DNA of 64,000 nucleotides from NCBI GenBank assembly GCA_019722365.1, contig JADFUC010002352.1:62001-126000 (forward strand), read 5' to 3'. The notes below the pieces were generated by a model. The model was not told where the DNA came from and searched no databases. It worked only from the letters and a program-made list of their open reading frames with translations. Source of the stretch: Lithospermum erythrorhizon (taxonomy: Eukaryota > Streptophyta > Magnoliopsida > Boraginales > Boraginaceae). Of this stretch, positions 11,670 through 24,035 are shown piece by piece. Position 1 is the stretch's first letter. Each line of letters opens with the position of its first letter. The position numbers and the translations under genes are program-made.

Positions 11670-14600
11670 GCACTATGAGCTCCTTTGGGTAAGTTTTTTT
11701 CACGACAAATATTTTGAGAACCACTACAGCGTCGCGTTAAGTAGTATATAACGCAAAATAAGCGTAAATATCCTTGAGTAGAAAACAGCGTAAATACATT
11801 GTCAACACAAACACAAACAGAATGGATTGTTTAAGAACCACGACATACGACCCATTTGTCAATCATCGGTGAAAAACGGATGGCAAAGCGAGGATGCCAA
11901 AATAAAAAACACGAGATGACGCGCGTAGCTCGCGCGCTAAGCATCCGTAATTAACTTAGCAGCCATGACAAATAGAAAAAAAAATTACTCCGCGTAGGGT
12001 TCTCGCGTTCGGACTGTCTCCCACTATTTGTCCAAAAACATAGCCAAAGCAGCTTGTTGGCTATTTCGAGCAATGACGATCGGTAGTCGTCGCTGACATC
12101 TGCGTCATCGCCGCTGATCGAACTCGCCGTCTTTGCCTTGGCTGGGTTACGAGCCATGCTGCATTATGAATACGCCCCGTTCAAGTACCTAATCTCCTGC
12201 TTTGCGAGAGTTCTTGTTTGTGCCGTCGATGTGAGTTGTGAAGGTGTCCTGCGTCCCGAGTCCCAGGAGGTATATCGGCCGCGTGGAGTCCACTTCCCGT
12301 GATCTTGGGTGATGGTAATGACTCTGGATCGAGTACAAAGATCAATGTCATCGGATGTCGAATAGCGCATTGTCTTTGGCTTAGAAGAATCTTTACTTGA
12401 ATCGTTTTTGGGTATGGAATTGGGTATGACCTTGGCGTGTAGTGATGGCGTGTTGAGGTGATTTGATCAGAAGCGCCTCACTATGCTCGATGGCTTAGGT
12501 CCCGATCATATACAAAAAACTTGATGCTTCGAGGCAATGGTATTATGGATGAAGTGGGGATCAATTTAACTCACTTACCTTATACAATAGCATGCATGCC
12601 ATTTCGGCACAAGAAATGGCGGCCGCATGCGGCCGTGGCAGCCGGCAGCTCCATTGCCGCGCCTTAAACTATATCGGCTAATTACCAAATTATACCCAGT
12701 GCCGCCCCATTTGTGTTTTCAAAATGATCATTTGCTCAGCGGGGGAGAAAAATCAAAGGTGCGATTCGATATTGCACTTATGATGGTGAGGCTTGCGGTG
12801 TCATCGATTTTTCTACCGGACATATTGCATATGAACTCTGAATAACCGGATAAGAAGAAATTTGGTAACCTCCACGATAGCCATGACTCCGGCCTCACCG
12901 AATACGTGATGTTGCGGAGTTAGCATCGTCGTTTTTACAACAATTTCTCTGCCAGTACACGTCGGTTGGCCTGTGAGCTTCCACGGCCATAAGCCTTGGA
13001 TGTGAGAACACGTTAGTTGGTGACATCGGCTACGTTCTTTGGAATCGCCCGATTCCCAATTTTGGTTTTGTTATCGTTCAATCGAGCTTGCCACTTTGGG
13101 CTTTCTCGCTTCTCTACATCCAACCAGCAACATCCTCACCGTGAGTCCTCATCAGCATCGCTGAACTTGTGGTTTGTGCTCGGAGCACCAGTCGTCATCG
13201 ACAAATATGTATACAGCGGTGGTATGACTTGATTTGCTCTTGGCAACATTCTTCAACTCGCCTCGCGGTTTCATCGGCCTCGGCGATCTACATGCGCGAC
13301 GAAGCGACACTACCGCCCGCTTACCGGCTCTCGCACGCTTAGCAGCATTTCTCCTCTTTTGACAATTTTTGTTTAGGCTCGGAAGGACCGGCCTCACTCA
13401 TTTTCCTCAGTTTCCTCTTCTTGGATTTTTTTGTTTGATTAGAAGGAATCGCGTAAATCATCTTCATCAGTGTCGATTCGCCTTGATAAATGTTACCATG
13501 AGAACTCTTCGTTCTGAGGCTCTGCGTCATTCATTAACTCTTGGTATGTCCAAAGGACATACGCTTCCCACGGTATGTTAACATCGAGATGTCTTTTGAC
13601 CGATCATACGTAACATAAACTTTCATTTAAGTGTCCTTGTGGCTTGGTTCATTGATAGTTTCGAGCCACCAGTCTTGGTTCGATGCTTTGTCGGGAAGAA
13701 TATCTCGTCATTTTGGATCGGGACCGCCGCGGCGTTGACCGTCACGTATTCAGCAGCGGGTCGGTACCGTAAGCGTCATCGGCCCATGCGTTCACACTGC
13801 CATTTGGATGTAATCACCAGCCAGCGTCCTTTGAATTCATTCACGAAGATGGTTGAATGCATCGTTGGCGGATGACATATGACGATTAGCACAGCCGGAC
13901 ACGTAGTTTTACGACGTCGCTGACATACGAAGAGTCGGAGACTACATCTTCCTGACTTTTGGCTCCTCGACGGCTTCCTCCGCGTCTCTTGACATTAATT
14001 TTAGTATAGAATTTCCCCATACGGCAGCGTCATCATACGTTATGAATTTCACTTGACCTAGGGTTCTCGAGTTCTATACTTTTGTGTAATTAACCGACGG
14101 ATAATTGTTGTGTATTGCGGAACCTCAGCAGGAATTTGTGTCGATAACGGCGGGGAATACTTCTAGAAGGGCATCGGACTCAAAATAGCCTCATCTTCGT
14201 GATGATCTTGAAGTCTAAGTTAGCGGTCTCAGGCTGTAGCCTTTTGACCGCTTGCTTTGTTGTAGCCAGGGGGGAATTGACCTCATCGTGTCTCATACAT
14301 AGGTTCGAGTACCGCCTTGCTCACTTGGTGGCACTCACAGTGTTGATCCTCGCTTGATGTCTTGCCCATGCCACATAAGTGGTTTTAGCGAGTGTAGAAG
14401 GATGGTGCGGGTTATGGGAATCTTTGCTTAGAAAACAACTAATTGAGGCCTTTGATGGATGATTTTTGAACAAAGTATGATGAAATTGGAAGGGGTTTAA
14501 TGAAAACGTTAATTATGAAGAAATGTTTATGGTAAGTGATTAAAGATAATGGGTGGTTTGAACAAGATCCGCATTAAATATCCCTTGATCGACATATCAC

Positions 14601-14780
14601 GGGAGTCGTGGCTTGACTCTTTCCTTTTTCGCCAATTCGCCTTCAGCGGAGTAGACTACCGGTTCTTGCGCATATTTATGGCTCCTTGACTTGACCTCTT
14701 GATAACCCCATGTTCTCACTTACTTGTTTGGCCTTGTTACTTGTACCCAAGTCTTCTGACCACTCCTTGATTGCTATTGA
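11670..14780 (-). pseudogene. possible env-like third ORF of the SIRE-type Copia element, degraded
   Basis: Downstream of the RNase H domain on the minus strand lie broken frames rich in Lys, Arg and Glu. At 13530-13339 a fragment contains KKRKLRKMSEAGPSEP followed by KLSKEEK; the next fragment at 13397-13152 continues with KRARAGKR and ELKNVAKSKSSHTT. Further pieces lie at 12370-11951. SIRE/Maximus Copia elements are known to carry an extra env-like ORF at this place. The identity is inferred from position and composition; I see no clear signal peptide or membrane segment. Stops and shifts are frequent. Confidence 0.35.
12598..12634. repeat. two adjacent perfect hairpins
   Basis: GCCATTTC at 12598-12605 pairs with GAAATGGC at 12613-12620 across a 7-base loop. 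It is followed without a gap by the 14-bp palindrome GGCCGCATGCGGCC at 12621-12634. The function is unknown; it sits within the degraded retroelement region. Confidence 0.7.
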
Positions 14781-14789
14781 TCGGCGACA

Positions 14790-17700
14790 CGCGAAAATCG
14801 AGATGATCACGAGGATTGAGCCCATTGCATCCAAAGCCTTAGTAAAAATATTTGCAAGTTGTTTATCTGTACTCACATGTTCAAGGGATATCACTTTGTC
14901 TTCTACCAACTCTCGTATAAAATGATGCCTGATATCAATGTGTTTGGTTCGGCTATGTTGGACAGGATTTTTTGATATATTGATGGCACTCAAATTATCA
15001 CAATATAAGGTCATGGCATTTTGACTCACATTATATTCTTCAAGCATCTGCTTCATCCACAAGAGTTGAGTACAACTGCTACCAGCTGCTATGTACTCGG
15101 CCTCAGCCGTTGAAAGAGAAACTGAGTTTGCTTTTGCTAAACGAAGACACTAGGTTATTTCCCAAAAGCGTCCACGGGCGTTAACAACATCTTACGTATT
15201 TCCGCCCGGTCGGCGTCTGATATCCCCTACCGAGGAATTATTAGTATAAAAAATATAAGTCCGTAGTCAGCGTACCGTTCACGTATTTGATGATTCTTTT
15301 GGCTTGGATTCGAATAACTTTGTTTAGGATTTGCTTGGCTTAGAGCACAAACTCAAAACCAGTAGAAATATAAGGTGACTTCTTTGTGAGATATAATAGA
15401 CTCCTGTCATACTCCGATAATTGCTTATGTCCGGCTTTGAGCTTCCGTGACATCTTTACTAATTTTTTCCATGAGTTGCTTGTTGGTGTCTCTTTGAGCT
15501 TTGGTATTTTTCGAGTCAATCTTTTAACAAGATTCTTGGCATATTTCGTTTGAGATATGAAAATGCCATCCTTCATCTGCTTGACTTGAAATCCAAGAAA
15601 ATAGTTCAACTCGCCTACTATGCTCATTTCGAACTCCGATTCCATTTGTTGTACAAATTGTTGCACTAGTTGTTCGGACATCCTTCCAAAGATTATATCA
15701 TCAACATAGATTTGCGCAACCATCAAATTCACCTTTTCATGCTTGATAAAAGATGCTTGTCGGTTCTCCCTCTTGTGTATCCTTTAAATCGATAGGTACT
15801 TGGTGAGTCTCTCGTGCCGTGCTCGAGGGGCTTGCTTGAACCGTACAGTGATTTCTTCGGTCGATGCGTGTTGGGGACATACGTCGTGTGAATCCTTTCG
15901 GCTGTTACGTAGACCTTCTTCCATGGCGCCGTTGAGGCAGCGCTCTTCCACGTCCATCATCACGGTTTAAACTTGTCATACGTTATGCTAAGAAGAAAGG
16001 CGTATAACCTCAACCTAGAAAGCAGGAGCAAATGTTTCCTCAGAAGTCAGCGCCCAACACGTGAATATCCTTGCGCCCAGCTAGTCTCTTTATTCCTAAT
16101 GCTGGCCTCTTGTTCATCGGTTGTTTTGAAAATCCATTTGTTCTATCCACGTTATGGTCTTTCCATCATTACGTTGAAATTGGATGATTCCTCTTGCGTA
16201 AGCATTTATCCAATGTTTCATCTTTAAAGACTTAAATCAACGTTATGCTTTTGGTTCGACTTTAGAAATAAAACATCTTTCACCAAAGGAGTCCAACTGG
16301 TCAGTAGTTCATTTGCCGTGTTGTAATTCCTTGTCCAGTGCCCAAATAATGTTCTCAGCATGATGGTTTTGCACTCGGCCCGGCCGGGCTGTGTAAGAAT
16401 TAGAGCTCTGCATTCACGTGTCGTTAAGCTTTCCTTTGTCTCCCAACCCAATTTCTTTGTCGTTGTTGCTTGTGAACAAGTGTCTTTTGTAGTCTGATAT
16501 CTTCATTCTTCGCGTGACTTGCGAACTCGAGTAATCGATACGCCGCGTATTAGACTCCGTAACACATTGAGTTCTTTTTGTAAACCGAACATGACTATTT
16601 CTTGAGTACCCGAGAATATACCTTCATCCTTTTGAAATCAATTTACGCCTTGGCTCCACGATCCGCAAGAATATAACACAAACTACCAAATACATGAAAA
16701 TATTGCACATTTGGCTTCTCCTCGTATTTCATAATTTGTGTTTTTATTGCCCCGAGCGAAAAATAACCGATTATGAATGTAAGCGAGCCGTGTTGATTGC
16801 CTCATTTAAAGAATTTGAGAGGAATGTTCTTCGCGCGAAGCATGACACGTGCCATTTGGATAGTTCGATTATTTCCTATACCATGACATTTTTGTTGTGG
16901 GGTTATGAAATTTGAGGAATTCATGAGTAATTCATACGCTCTACGGAACTCGAGGAATTTAGCATTTTCAAGTGCTTTCATTAGAGTAAGCTCTGATTTT
17001 GACAATGGTTTGTTTCTTACTCATTTTGAACTTGTAGGATAAGGCGTTTAACAAACTCAAGCGTGTCCGATTTTCCTTTGAAACTCATGTGTATACAGAA
17101 AAAATCATCCTGTAGCTTTATATAAATACACTATTTCCTCTATCTCTTTTCATTTTACATGGGCCCATTAAATCCATCGGCTGAGGAAATGTGAGTTGTT
17201 ACCACGGTGTAGCCTTGGGTGATAACTTTTAGGTCTTTTTTCGGTAATATTCGCGCATTCTACATCTTTCAGCACCAAAGTGGAGGTTATCCTCGGACAT
17301 CTTCCTTTGCGATGATCTTGAATATTTCTATAGTGAGTATGTGATCCTTTAATGCCCATAGCTCGGCGTCCTCATCTTTCTACTCATCGTAGCTCGAGCA
17401 GACTCTACATGCGCGATTATGGTGATCTCGTGCCCATCATCCGCAGGTGTTTCACATCACGTCATTATTTATACATTCCTTTTTATAGAAAGAAACGCCC
17501 GTACTTGTCGCATGGGCGTTCTGTGATAAGATTTCTGATCAAACCTTTGACAAGTAGAGCATCGGTCAGTAGTGAGCCATTAACATTTAGTTCTCCTTTA
17601 CCGATAATTTCCCTTTTTCCTCCGTCGCTTTGAAAATCGCATAGTACTTCGAGAGAATAGATGCGGGTAAGATATCTTCGCTTGTCATGTCTTGGCGTCC

Positions 17701-18440
17701 CCATCAAAATAGCAACTTGATTTTGTTGATGTCTTCAAAGAAGTGTAGGCTCGCGACTTACGGTGTTTACTTTCATGACTCGTTGAGTTTTGTGTGGTTG
17801 ATCTTGCTTCCTTTCAGTCCATATAATTTTAACGGTAGGGGCAATATGACCGCTTAACACCACAATAATTACTTGATACCATACTTTTCCTGGTATGTTT
17901 TCCTAGTCGGTGCTCTCCTGTCTTTGTGTTTGTGTCGACCTCTCTGAACAAATTTAGTTTCTTGTCATGGTTTGGACCGGCTTCACTTTAATCAACCCAG
18001 TGTCACGGCTATCCCTGCAGCGCTTTCCTACCTTGAGTATCTCTTCCGGTATATATACATGCTTGAGTTAAATGCATCTTTACTCCTTTTATTATTTCGT
18101 TCATGAGAATTCAAATGTTGGACTTCGCCGTCTTGGTAGTCCCGTTTTCTTAATTCCTCGTTCTCGTACAACCAACTTTGGTATGGACCGCAGTTAGCTC
18201 TACCCGTTTAGTGTACAATAGTTTGTAGTTTTCAAGCACTTCTTCTTCTGTAATGTCTTCCTCGTCTTTCTTGTAGGCATGCAATTTGTCGATGTGGATG
18301 GCCTCGATGACTCGATTGAATGCTACAAAGTTGCTAACCCAATTTGCTTGTCATGCTTGGATTTATCATCACTAAGTGTTCACGGAGTAATTTTGGATTG
18401 TTTCTTGAGATAGTTGGGACGTGCAGCGGAATGTGTCCAA
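14790..18440 (-). pseudogene. SIRE/Maximus-like Copia pol, degraded
   Basis: Two domains are plain on the minus strand. RNase H (about 15140-14800) reads SLSTAEAEYIAAGSS, then LYCDNLSAINISKNP and RTKHIDIRHHFIRE, ending with the usual IFTKAL. Reverse transcriptase (15732-15340) reads QIYVDDIIFG, keeping the YVDD catalytic pair, and MSIVGELNYFLGFQVKQ, wording typical of the SIRE/Maximus lineage. Upstream, 15.75-18.4 kb should hold the rest of reverse transcriptase, integrase and protease, but it is broken into short frames and I can place only weak traces. A region with several stops also separates the two clear domains. Not functional. Confidence 0.75.
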
Positions 18441-18451
18441 AACGCTGGTTT

Positions 18452-19262
18452 CTACCATCTGTTGTTGTTTACGTAAATTGGCCGATGTACGTACATTTCT
18501 TGAAGGGCTTCTTCTTGAATCTTTTTGAGAGTCTTGTTGAAGTTCTTAGCCGGCTGTTTATAGTTTCTCCAGAAATCTTCATCGTTTATGTCCTCTGAGG
18601 AGACTTTTAGCACTTCTTTTCTTTTACTTGTCTTTCCTTCGTTGAGAGCTATCTCGAGCATTGGCCAAGTTTCCTATCAATTCATCCGTACTTATGATGA
18701 ATTGAATCTTGTGATTCTCCGATAGCGGTTACACTTATGGTCGAACCTTTTTAGGTAATGTTCGAAGTATTTTCTACTTAATTTTTCATCATTCATTGGT
18801 TACTTTAAACAAGCGACTAAATTAGCCATATCCTTGACTTACTATTATACATTGCTATAGACTCATCATACACATTCTTAGTTTCAAATCTAGTGGTAGG
18901 CTATTTGAAGTCGATGTTTGTACCTTGAGTTCCACCGTATGCGGTTCTGATATATCCCATGCGATCTTACGGCTTTCGTACATATACTAATTAGCTTAAA
19001 AACGCATTTAAGTCAACAACATTGAAGATAGCATTCATAGCATTGTCATTTGCAAGTACAAGCGCTTTGTTCTTGATGGTCGATCATCCTCTGTGATAGT
19101 AAGTACCGCTCCGTTGTTGACAATAGGAGTAGTCCGTCAAACCGCGTCTGACTCTCCATGTTCTCGTATCAAGTGATTTTTAGGAGCAGGTCATTGCGCC
19201 TTCGGTAGGCATAGTTGGTTCCGTCAAGGACAGGTGGTCGAGTGGATTGACCTCCTTCTCTC
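18452..19262 (-). pseudogene. SIRE-like Copia gag, degraded
   Basis: On the minus strand the segment near 19262-19205 reads RPPVLDGTNYAYRR, matching the start of Copia capsid proteins where the normal motif is PP-x-x-x-GTNY-x-x-W. The later fragment 18661-18452 contains LNEGKTSKRKEVLKVSSED and NFNKTLKKIQEEA, typical of the Lys/Glu-rich linker after the capsid in SIRE-type elements. Frames are broken between the two. Confidence 0.6.
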
Positions 19263-19297
19263 GCTAGTAGAAAAATGACTTTAGGTAACGCCCCGCC

Positions 19298-19320
19298 AAA
19301 GTGATCATGCTTGATGCAAG
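19298..19320 (-). promoter_or_regulatory. probable primer-binding site of the SIRE-like element
   Basis: The minus strand reads CTTGCATCAAGCATGATCAC, close to the Copia primer site complementary to initiator-Met tRNA (TGGTATCAGAGC core) with four bases missing. It lies just upstream of gag, as expected, and fixes the 5' LTR as the sequence to its right in window coordinates. Confidence 0.4.
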
Positions 19321-19324
19321 CTGT

Positions 19325-19800
19325 TACTATAGCCCATAGGTAATACTTTTTGGGTGATACTTACTTTAGATGTACTACATGCTGCTTGAGTATCACTTGC
19401 AGTTAATTTTAGTAACACTTTATCGATGTTCTATAAAAGTCATCTTTTATCAACTTTTGTAGAAATTTTAACACTTTTAAGTGTTACAAAATTTGTTAAG
19501 TAACACATTTTTAATCTTGAAATGCGCTTCGGATATCTCGAATTTTTAAATATGACTATGCGCTATTGTAACACTATTTTACAATTAGTAACACTTTTAA
19601 ATATGTCCAAATTTGTTTTAAGTAACATTATTTTACTATTAGTATCACTTTTCGATATCTCTAACTTTCTTTAAGTAACACTATTCAATTATATATGTAT
19701 CACTTTTTATTATAAGTAACATTTTTAAATATCTTTAAGAACGCTTTCAATTATATATTTACTACCCTTATGTAACACGTTTGTTGGGTATTAAGTAACA
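19325..19800 (-). repeat. probable 5' LTR segment with GTAACACTT array
   Basis: Next to the primer site, the plus strand carries repeated GTAACACTT (AAGTGTTAC on the minus strand) and diverged GTATCACTT forms, spaced irregularly. TAACACTTTTAAGTGTTA at 19469-19486 is a perfect 8-bp-stem palindrome. The same 9-mer forms an array in the opposite orientation at 26420-26850. The far edge of the LTR was not found. Confidence 0.4.
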
Positions 19801-19803
19801 CTT

Positions 19804-19813
19804 GCTATTATTA

Positions 19814-19844
<31 letters not shown>

Positions 19845-19850
19845 TATGAA
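19804..19850. repeat. TTA/TCA trinucleotide microsatellite
   Basis: About ten TTA units in a row, passing into TCATTA units. A simple sequence repeat with no other feature. Confidence 0.9.
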
Positions 19851-20550
19851 AACTAGAAGAAACATTTTTATCATATGAATAAATAATGAAAGAGAGAAAA
19901 TATATTGATAAAATTATAATTAACTTATTCAAATAATCAATAAGATATAATTCATAGTATGTCAAACACATTATTGAAAATTAAATAGCGAATAAAAAAT
20001 AACCAAAAGTTGTCTATTGCAAATATAAAAAATAGCTCCATAATTGCTAAACTAAACAAGTTGTATGTATCTTCAATTAAATATAAATGCGATAATTACA
20101 ACGATAGCATGTTTTTATTTTCTATATATCTTGATATACCCGTGACATTGCAATCTTTGCTTGATTCGACCTTTCAGTGCCTCACTACCCCTTACCATTA
20201 TCGTCTTCATTCGGCCTATAGGGATTAAATACTAGAATTCGGTGGATATATAATAAGCTTGTCAGTCATATGCGATAGAGTGGACGGAGAGATTTCATAA
20301 TGGAACTGTCTAGCGGTTCGAGGTAACCATGTAGAAAAACAAGTACCTAAATCTTGCACCCGACAACGCTATAAGTAATTGCATGAGTATTATAAACAAG
20401 TATCTCAAGGAAATTAACCGAGACACAATGGACTTTCACGAACTGCACATATTACTGATACTACTTACCGAAAAGAATAATGGTACCTGCCAGTTCTGCA
20501 AACAAGTTCCATATTCATTATTCAAGAGGATGGTATCTAAAGTTTTCTCA
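19851..20550. other. AT-rich unassigned DNA
   Basis: No gene, element end or repeat family recognised. Confidence 0.3.
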
Positions 20551-20553
20551 TAA

Positions 20554-21200
20554 GTGAGCATACCATCACATTGCAGCCATACAGATACTGGAGGTCAGTG
20601 GAAATCATATCAGATCATTAAGTGGAAACAATACCAAAGAATCAGATACTACTCAGAATCGGATACAACTCGGACACTATCGACAATACCAAAGAATCGG
20701 GATACTCTTTCGAGAATGGAGTTACATACTCAGAATTAGATACTATAGGACAACACCGACAATGCAAGCAGATACATACTCGGAATAATTCAATCGGATA
20801 CAATTATGTTGCTGTAGGGCATACAAATTTACTTTTTGTATAAAATGGAAAAGATTTCGATACATAGAAGAAATGTTAATAATTGATCATTGATATGTAA
20901 ATATATACATTTGAATGACCAAATATATCGATGCGTCACATTGCATCCATACACATACTATCATAATAAAATTTCTATATATCGCGTGCTTAGGAGCACG
21001 AATGGGGCCTATAAGATTTCGTGATTGAAAAATGGCAACTACATACAATTTTCATTTGAATCTGGCAATTAAACAGATACTACTCGGACAATATTGAAAA
21101 TCATAATCAGATACATACTCTCAATAATTCAATCAGCAGATACTACTCGGACAATACCGACAATCACAATGGATACTCGGGCTAGCGATAACAAACACAA
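20554..21200. repeat. loose tandem repeats of GATACTACTCGGACAATACC type
   Basis: Variants of AGATACTACTCGGAC followed by AATACCGACAAT recur at about 20640-20780 and 21070-21180, with irregular spacing and insertions. Related ACTCGGAC and ACTCGAAC motifs recur to about 22720. It is probably a decayed minisatellite inside an LTR or untranslated region of a Gypsy element. Open frames here are chance. Confidence 0.45.
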
Positions 21201-21699
21201 TCGAATCTTGGAGATCGGTCTTAAGAGCAAACAACCTGGAAAACTACATATATCTACAGGAGATGGCAGGTGAACTATATCGGCCCAAGATACTCGAGAG
21301 TGTTAAAACTTCCTTGTTTACTTGAAGCCCGACATCATGTCGATTAGAGAGCGCTACTTTCGAGATATCCTGACCAAAAATGAATACAAATCACAAAATT
21401 AACTTGAGCTTATTTTGTCGACTAAAAAGAAACACATGAATGGTTTTGATCATTTTATGCATCTAGAAGAATTATTTGTATTATCTCTTTGGCGGATCAT
21501 TTCTAACTCGAGGAAACGATTCTAGGCCGCTCAATCTTTTTGTGTTATGAGCAAATATATCGAACTAGAGATGTTGCTCGAGGCGTCTTCATTAATTCTC
21601 CAACGATTTCTTTCACAATTTGGTCTTTAAGTGTAACGAGCTTCCGCCTCGAGTTATGCATACCGAGTTAGATCGTCGTCAACTGTATATCACGAGTCA

Positions 21700-24035
21700 C
21701 CATACGATGGTAGACACGAAAATTTTGTTTAGTAACCCATAAACGATAATTTGATAAGCAGGTAAAATAGTTAGAAAATTTAATCATTGGCGTTACTGTC
21801 TGACAGCATAAACTCCATCGAAACCAGGTCTAAAAATATTCACAAATTAGTTTACAATTTCCATACCAAAACAAAATGTAAAAACTGAGTACATCGAAAT
21901 CATAAAAAGGTAGCGGCCGAGGATCCACAGCCAACGTCCTGCTTTAGGTAATCAGCGGACACCCGCGAACTCTGCCGACTGCAAAGGCACTGTCAATCTG
22001 AAGGTGGGAAGGGGTAAACTCAGCCGGAAGCAGATACATCTGGATGTGCTTACCCGAATCCGAATGGTATACAATAAAGGATATATATACGTATCGATAA
22101 GATAGATAGATATATTTTATATACAATCTGAGAAATATACCAATTATCCGAGCATCATACTTGAGAAATAACCATCGTGCCAAATACACACATTATAGAA
22201 GATTGACTTAAATTAACTCACGTATAAATACCCGAGATCTCATATCTAAAATCAAGCGAGTAAAATAGCAAAAATTTCTGACCCGGCCGCTCTTTACTTA
22301 ATGAAATAACTACGAAAATGAAACACAATAGCATCATATATCCATTTAAGTCTTTTTCGTGGCCCGCGAGCAGCAGCAAACATATCCTTTCGGCGGGTTC
22401 ACCGCTTAGAACATCGACATCGTCAATATCCTTTTTCTAGAGGCGAAATTTCGCCCTTGAGCGCTTGGCGTAAATCACCGAATATCCTCAAATCGACAAT
22501 TCCTGAATCCCACACGTATAATACCAACGTAGAAGCATCCTGCAATAATCATAGCGGCGTTCATAATATACACGATCTGACAAATTTCGTATAGAACCCG
22601 TACTCGGCAAAATAACTATGCTCACGGAACCGTCCATGCGCTGATATACTCGAACTGAGTACACCCCGAACATACGTATTACTCAGAAAGGACCTGCAAC
22701 CGAACATACATGTACTCGAACATAAATACCACCAAAAATAAATATACTACAATGCATCTACACGGATACGGTCGAATCAATTACCATATACTTCGCTCAA
22801 ACATAAATAAGGTATGACAGTGATAAATCACTTTTAGCTAGTACGGCTGGCGCCCAGCGATCAATCGATCCTCGCGTTGTTCCGCGTCCGCGAAATCGAG
22901 CGAAACATCCGAAAATATAGTACTACTCGTAACAATTTGACCACTTGCTCTAATTTAATTCGACTTTTCAACCCATTTTAGTTACAAATTGACAACTTCA
23001 CATTAGATTGCTAATTATGTTTTTAAATAACAACTACGATGGCCAATTTCACTACCGGACTAAATCATGTCATTGATACCTTATCCAAATTACTAACATT
23101 TTTCAATCAATTTGAATGACCCAATTTCAACTTTTCGATTAATTAAGCCATTCTTGTCGACCTCACAATCCACAAAGTCCGGCGTACTACTCAAAATCTA
23201 TAAATTAATTTCAACCTATTTTCTTCAGCCAAATAACTCGTAATTTCATCAGAAAGCAATCACGATAACGGTCCAATAACATATTTATACTATCAACCAT
23301 TTTAGAGAGAAAATTAACCCTTGATCACTTTCAGAAAGTCGACTCAACTATAACAACATTTTACATCCCGAATATCGTCATTTATCAACTCACATATTAT
23401 AATTTTAAGCCTAGACAATAATTATATTCAATAATATCTCAAAAAAATCGAAAGTCAACCCGAAATTCCAAAAGGTCAACGGCCTAAAAGCGTCAAAATT
23501 CCACATCAAACCACGATATTTCAACTTCAAGAATAACTAATTTACAACCCGAAATCAATTGGAGCAATAAAATTAGAAATACAAAAGTCAACGAAAAAAA
23601 GTCAGCTTTCGGGCGATCTCGAAATATTCAGCAGACGGGACATTTTACCTTAAAGCAGCGAGGGCGATGAGGGAAACTCTCCCAAAAATTTGAGGTCAGC
23701 TTGAGAGATGGAGGAGAAAATTGAAAGAAGAATAAAAAAAAAATAGAAACTTCTCTGTCGCTTTCTACAGGTGAAGGGAAATGGGCTTGTTTGTGGTTTG
23801 GGTCTGTTTGATCATTAAGGAATTGTGTTGGGCCCGATAGTCCAACCCGGTGAAAATCCAGACATTTTATTCGATCGTCATACCGTTTTAGCTTGTCTCG
23901 GCGACTAACTTCCCGAGCATTAGCATTAACTTACGTAAAATATTAAATTGGGTTTCAAATTTCATAAATAAATTTAATAATCTCGCGTTTAATTTATTAA
24001 TTAACGAGTGGTTCGATTTTTACATTAAGAGGTTT
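21700..24035 (-). repeat. diverged Gypsy LTR fragment related to the Tekay-like LTR
   Basis: The stretch 22925-23360 is collinear with 39465-39860 in the Tekay-like element: both hold TACTACTCG, ACCCATT, AGATTGCTA, TTTCAACCTATTTTCTTC-like blocks and GGTCCAATAACATATTTATACT. The earlier part (21720-22010) follows the same order of motifs as the start of that LTR, with lower similarity. The end near 24033 (GTGGTTCGATTTTTACA) is where such LTRs end in window orientation. No internal coding part adjoins it, so it may be a solo or truncated LTR. Confidence 0.45.
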
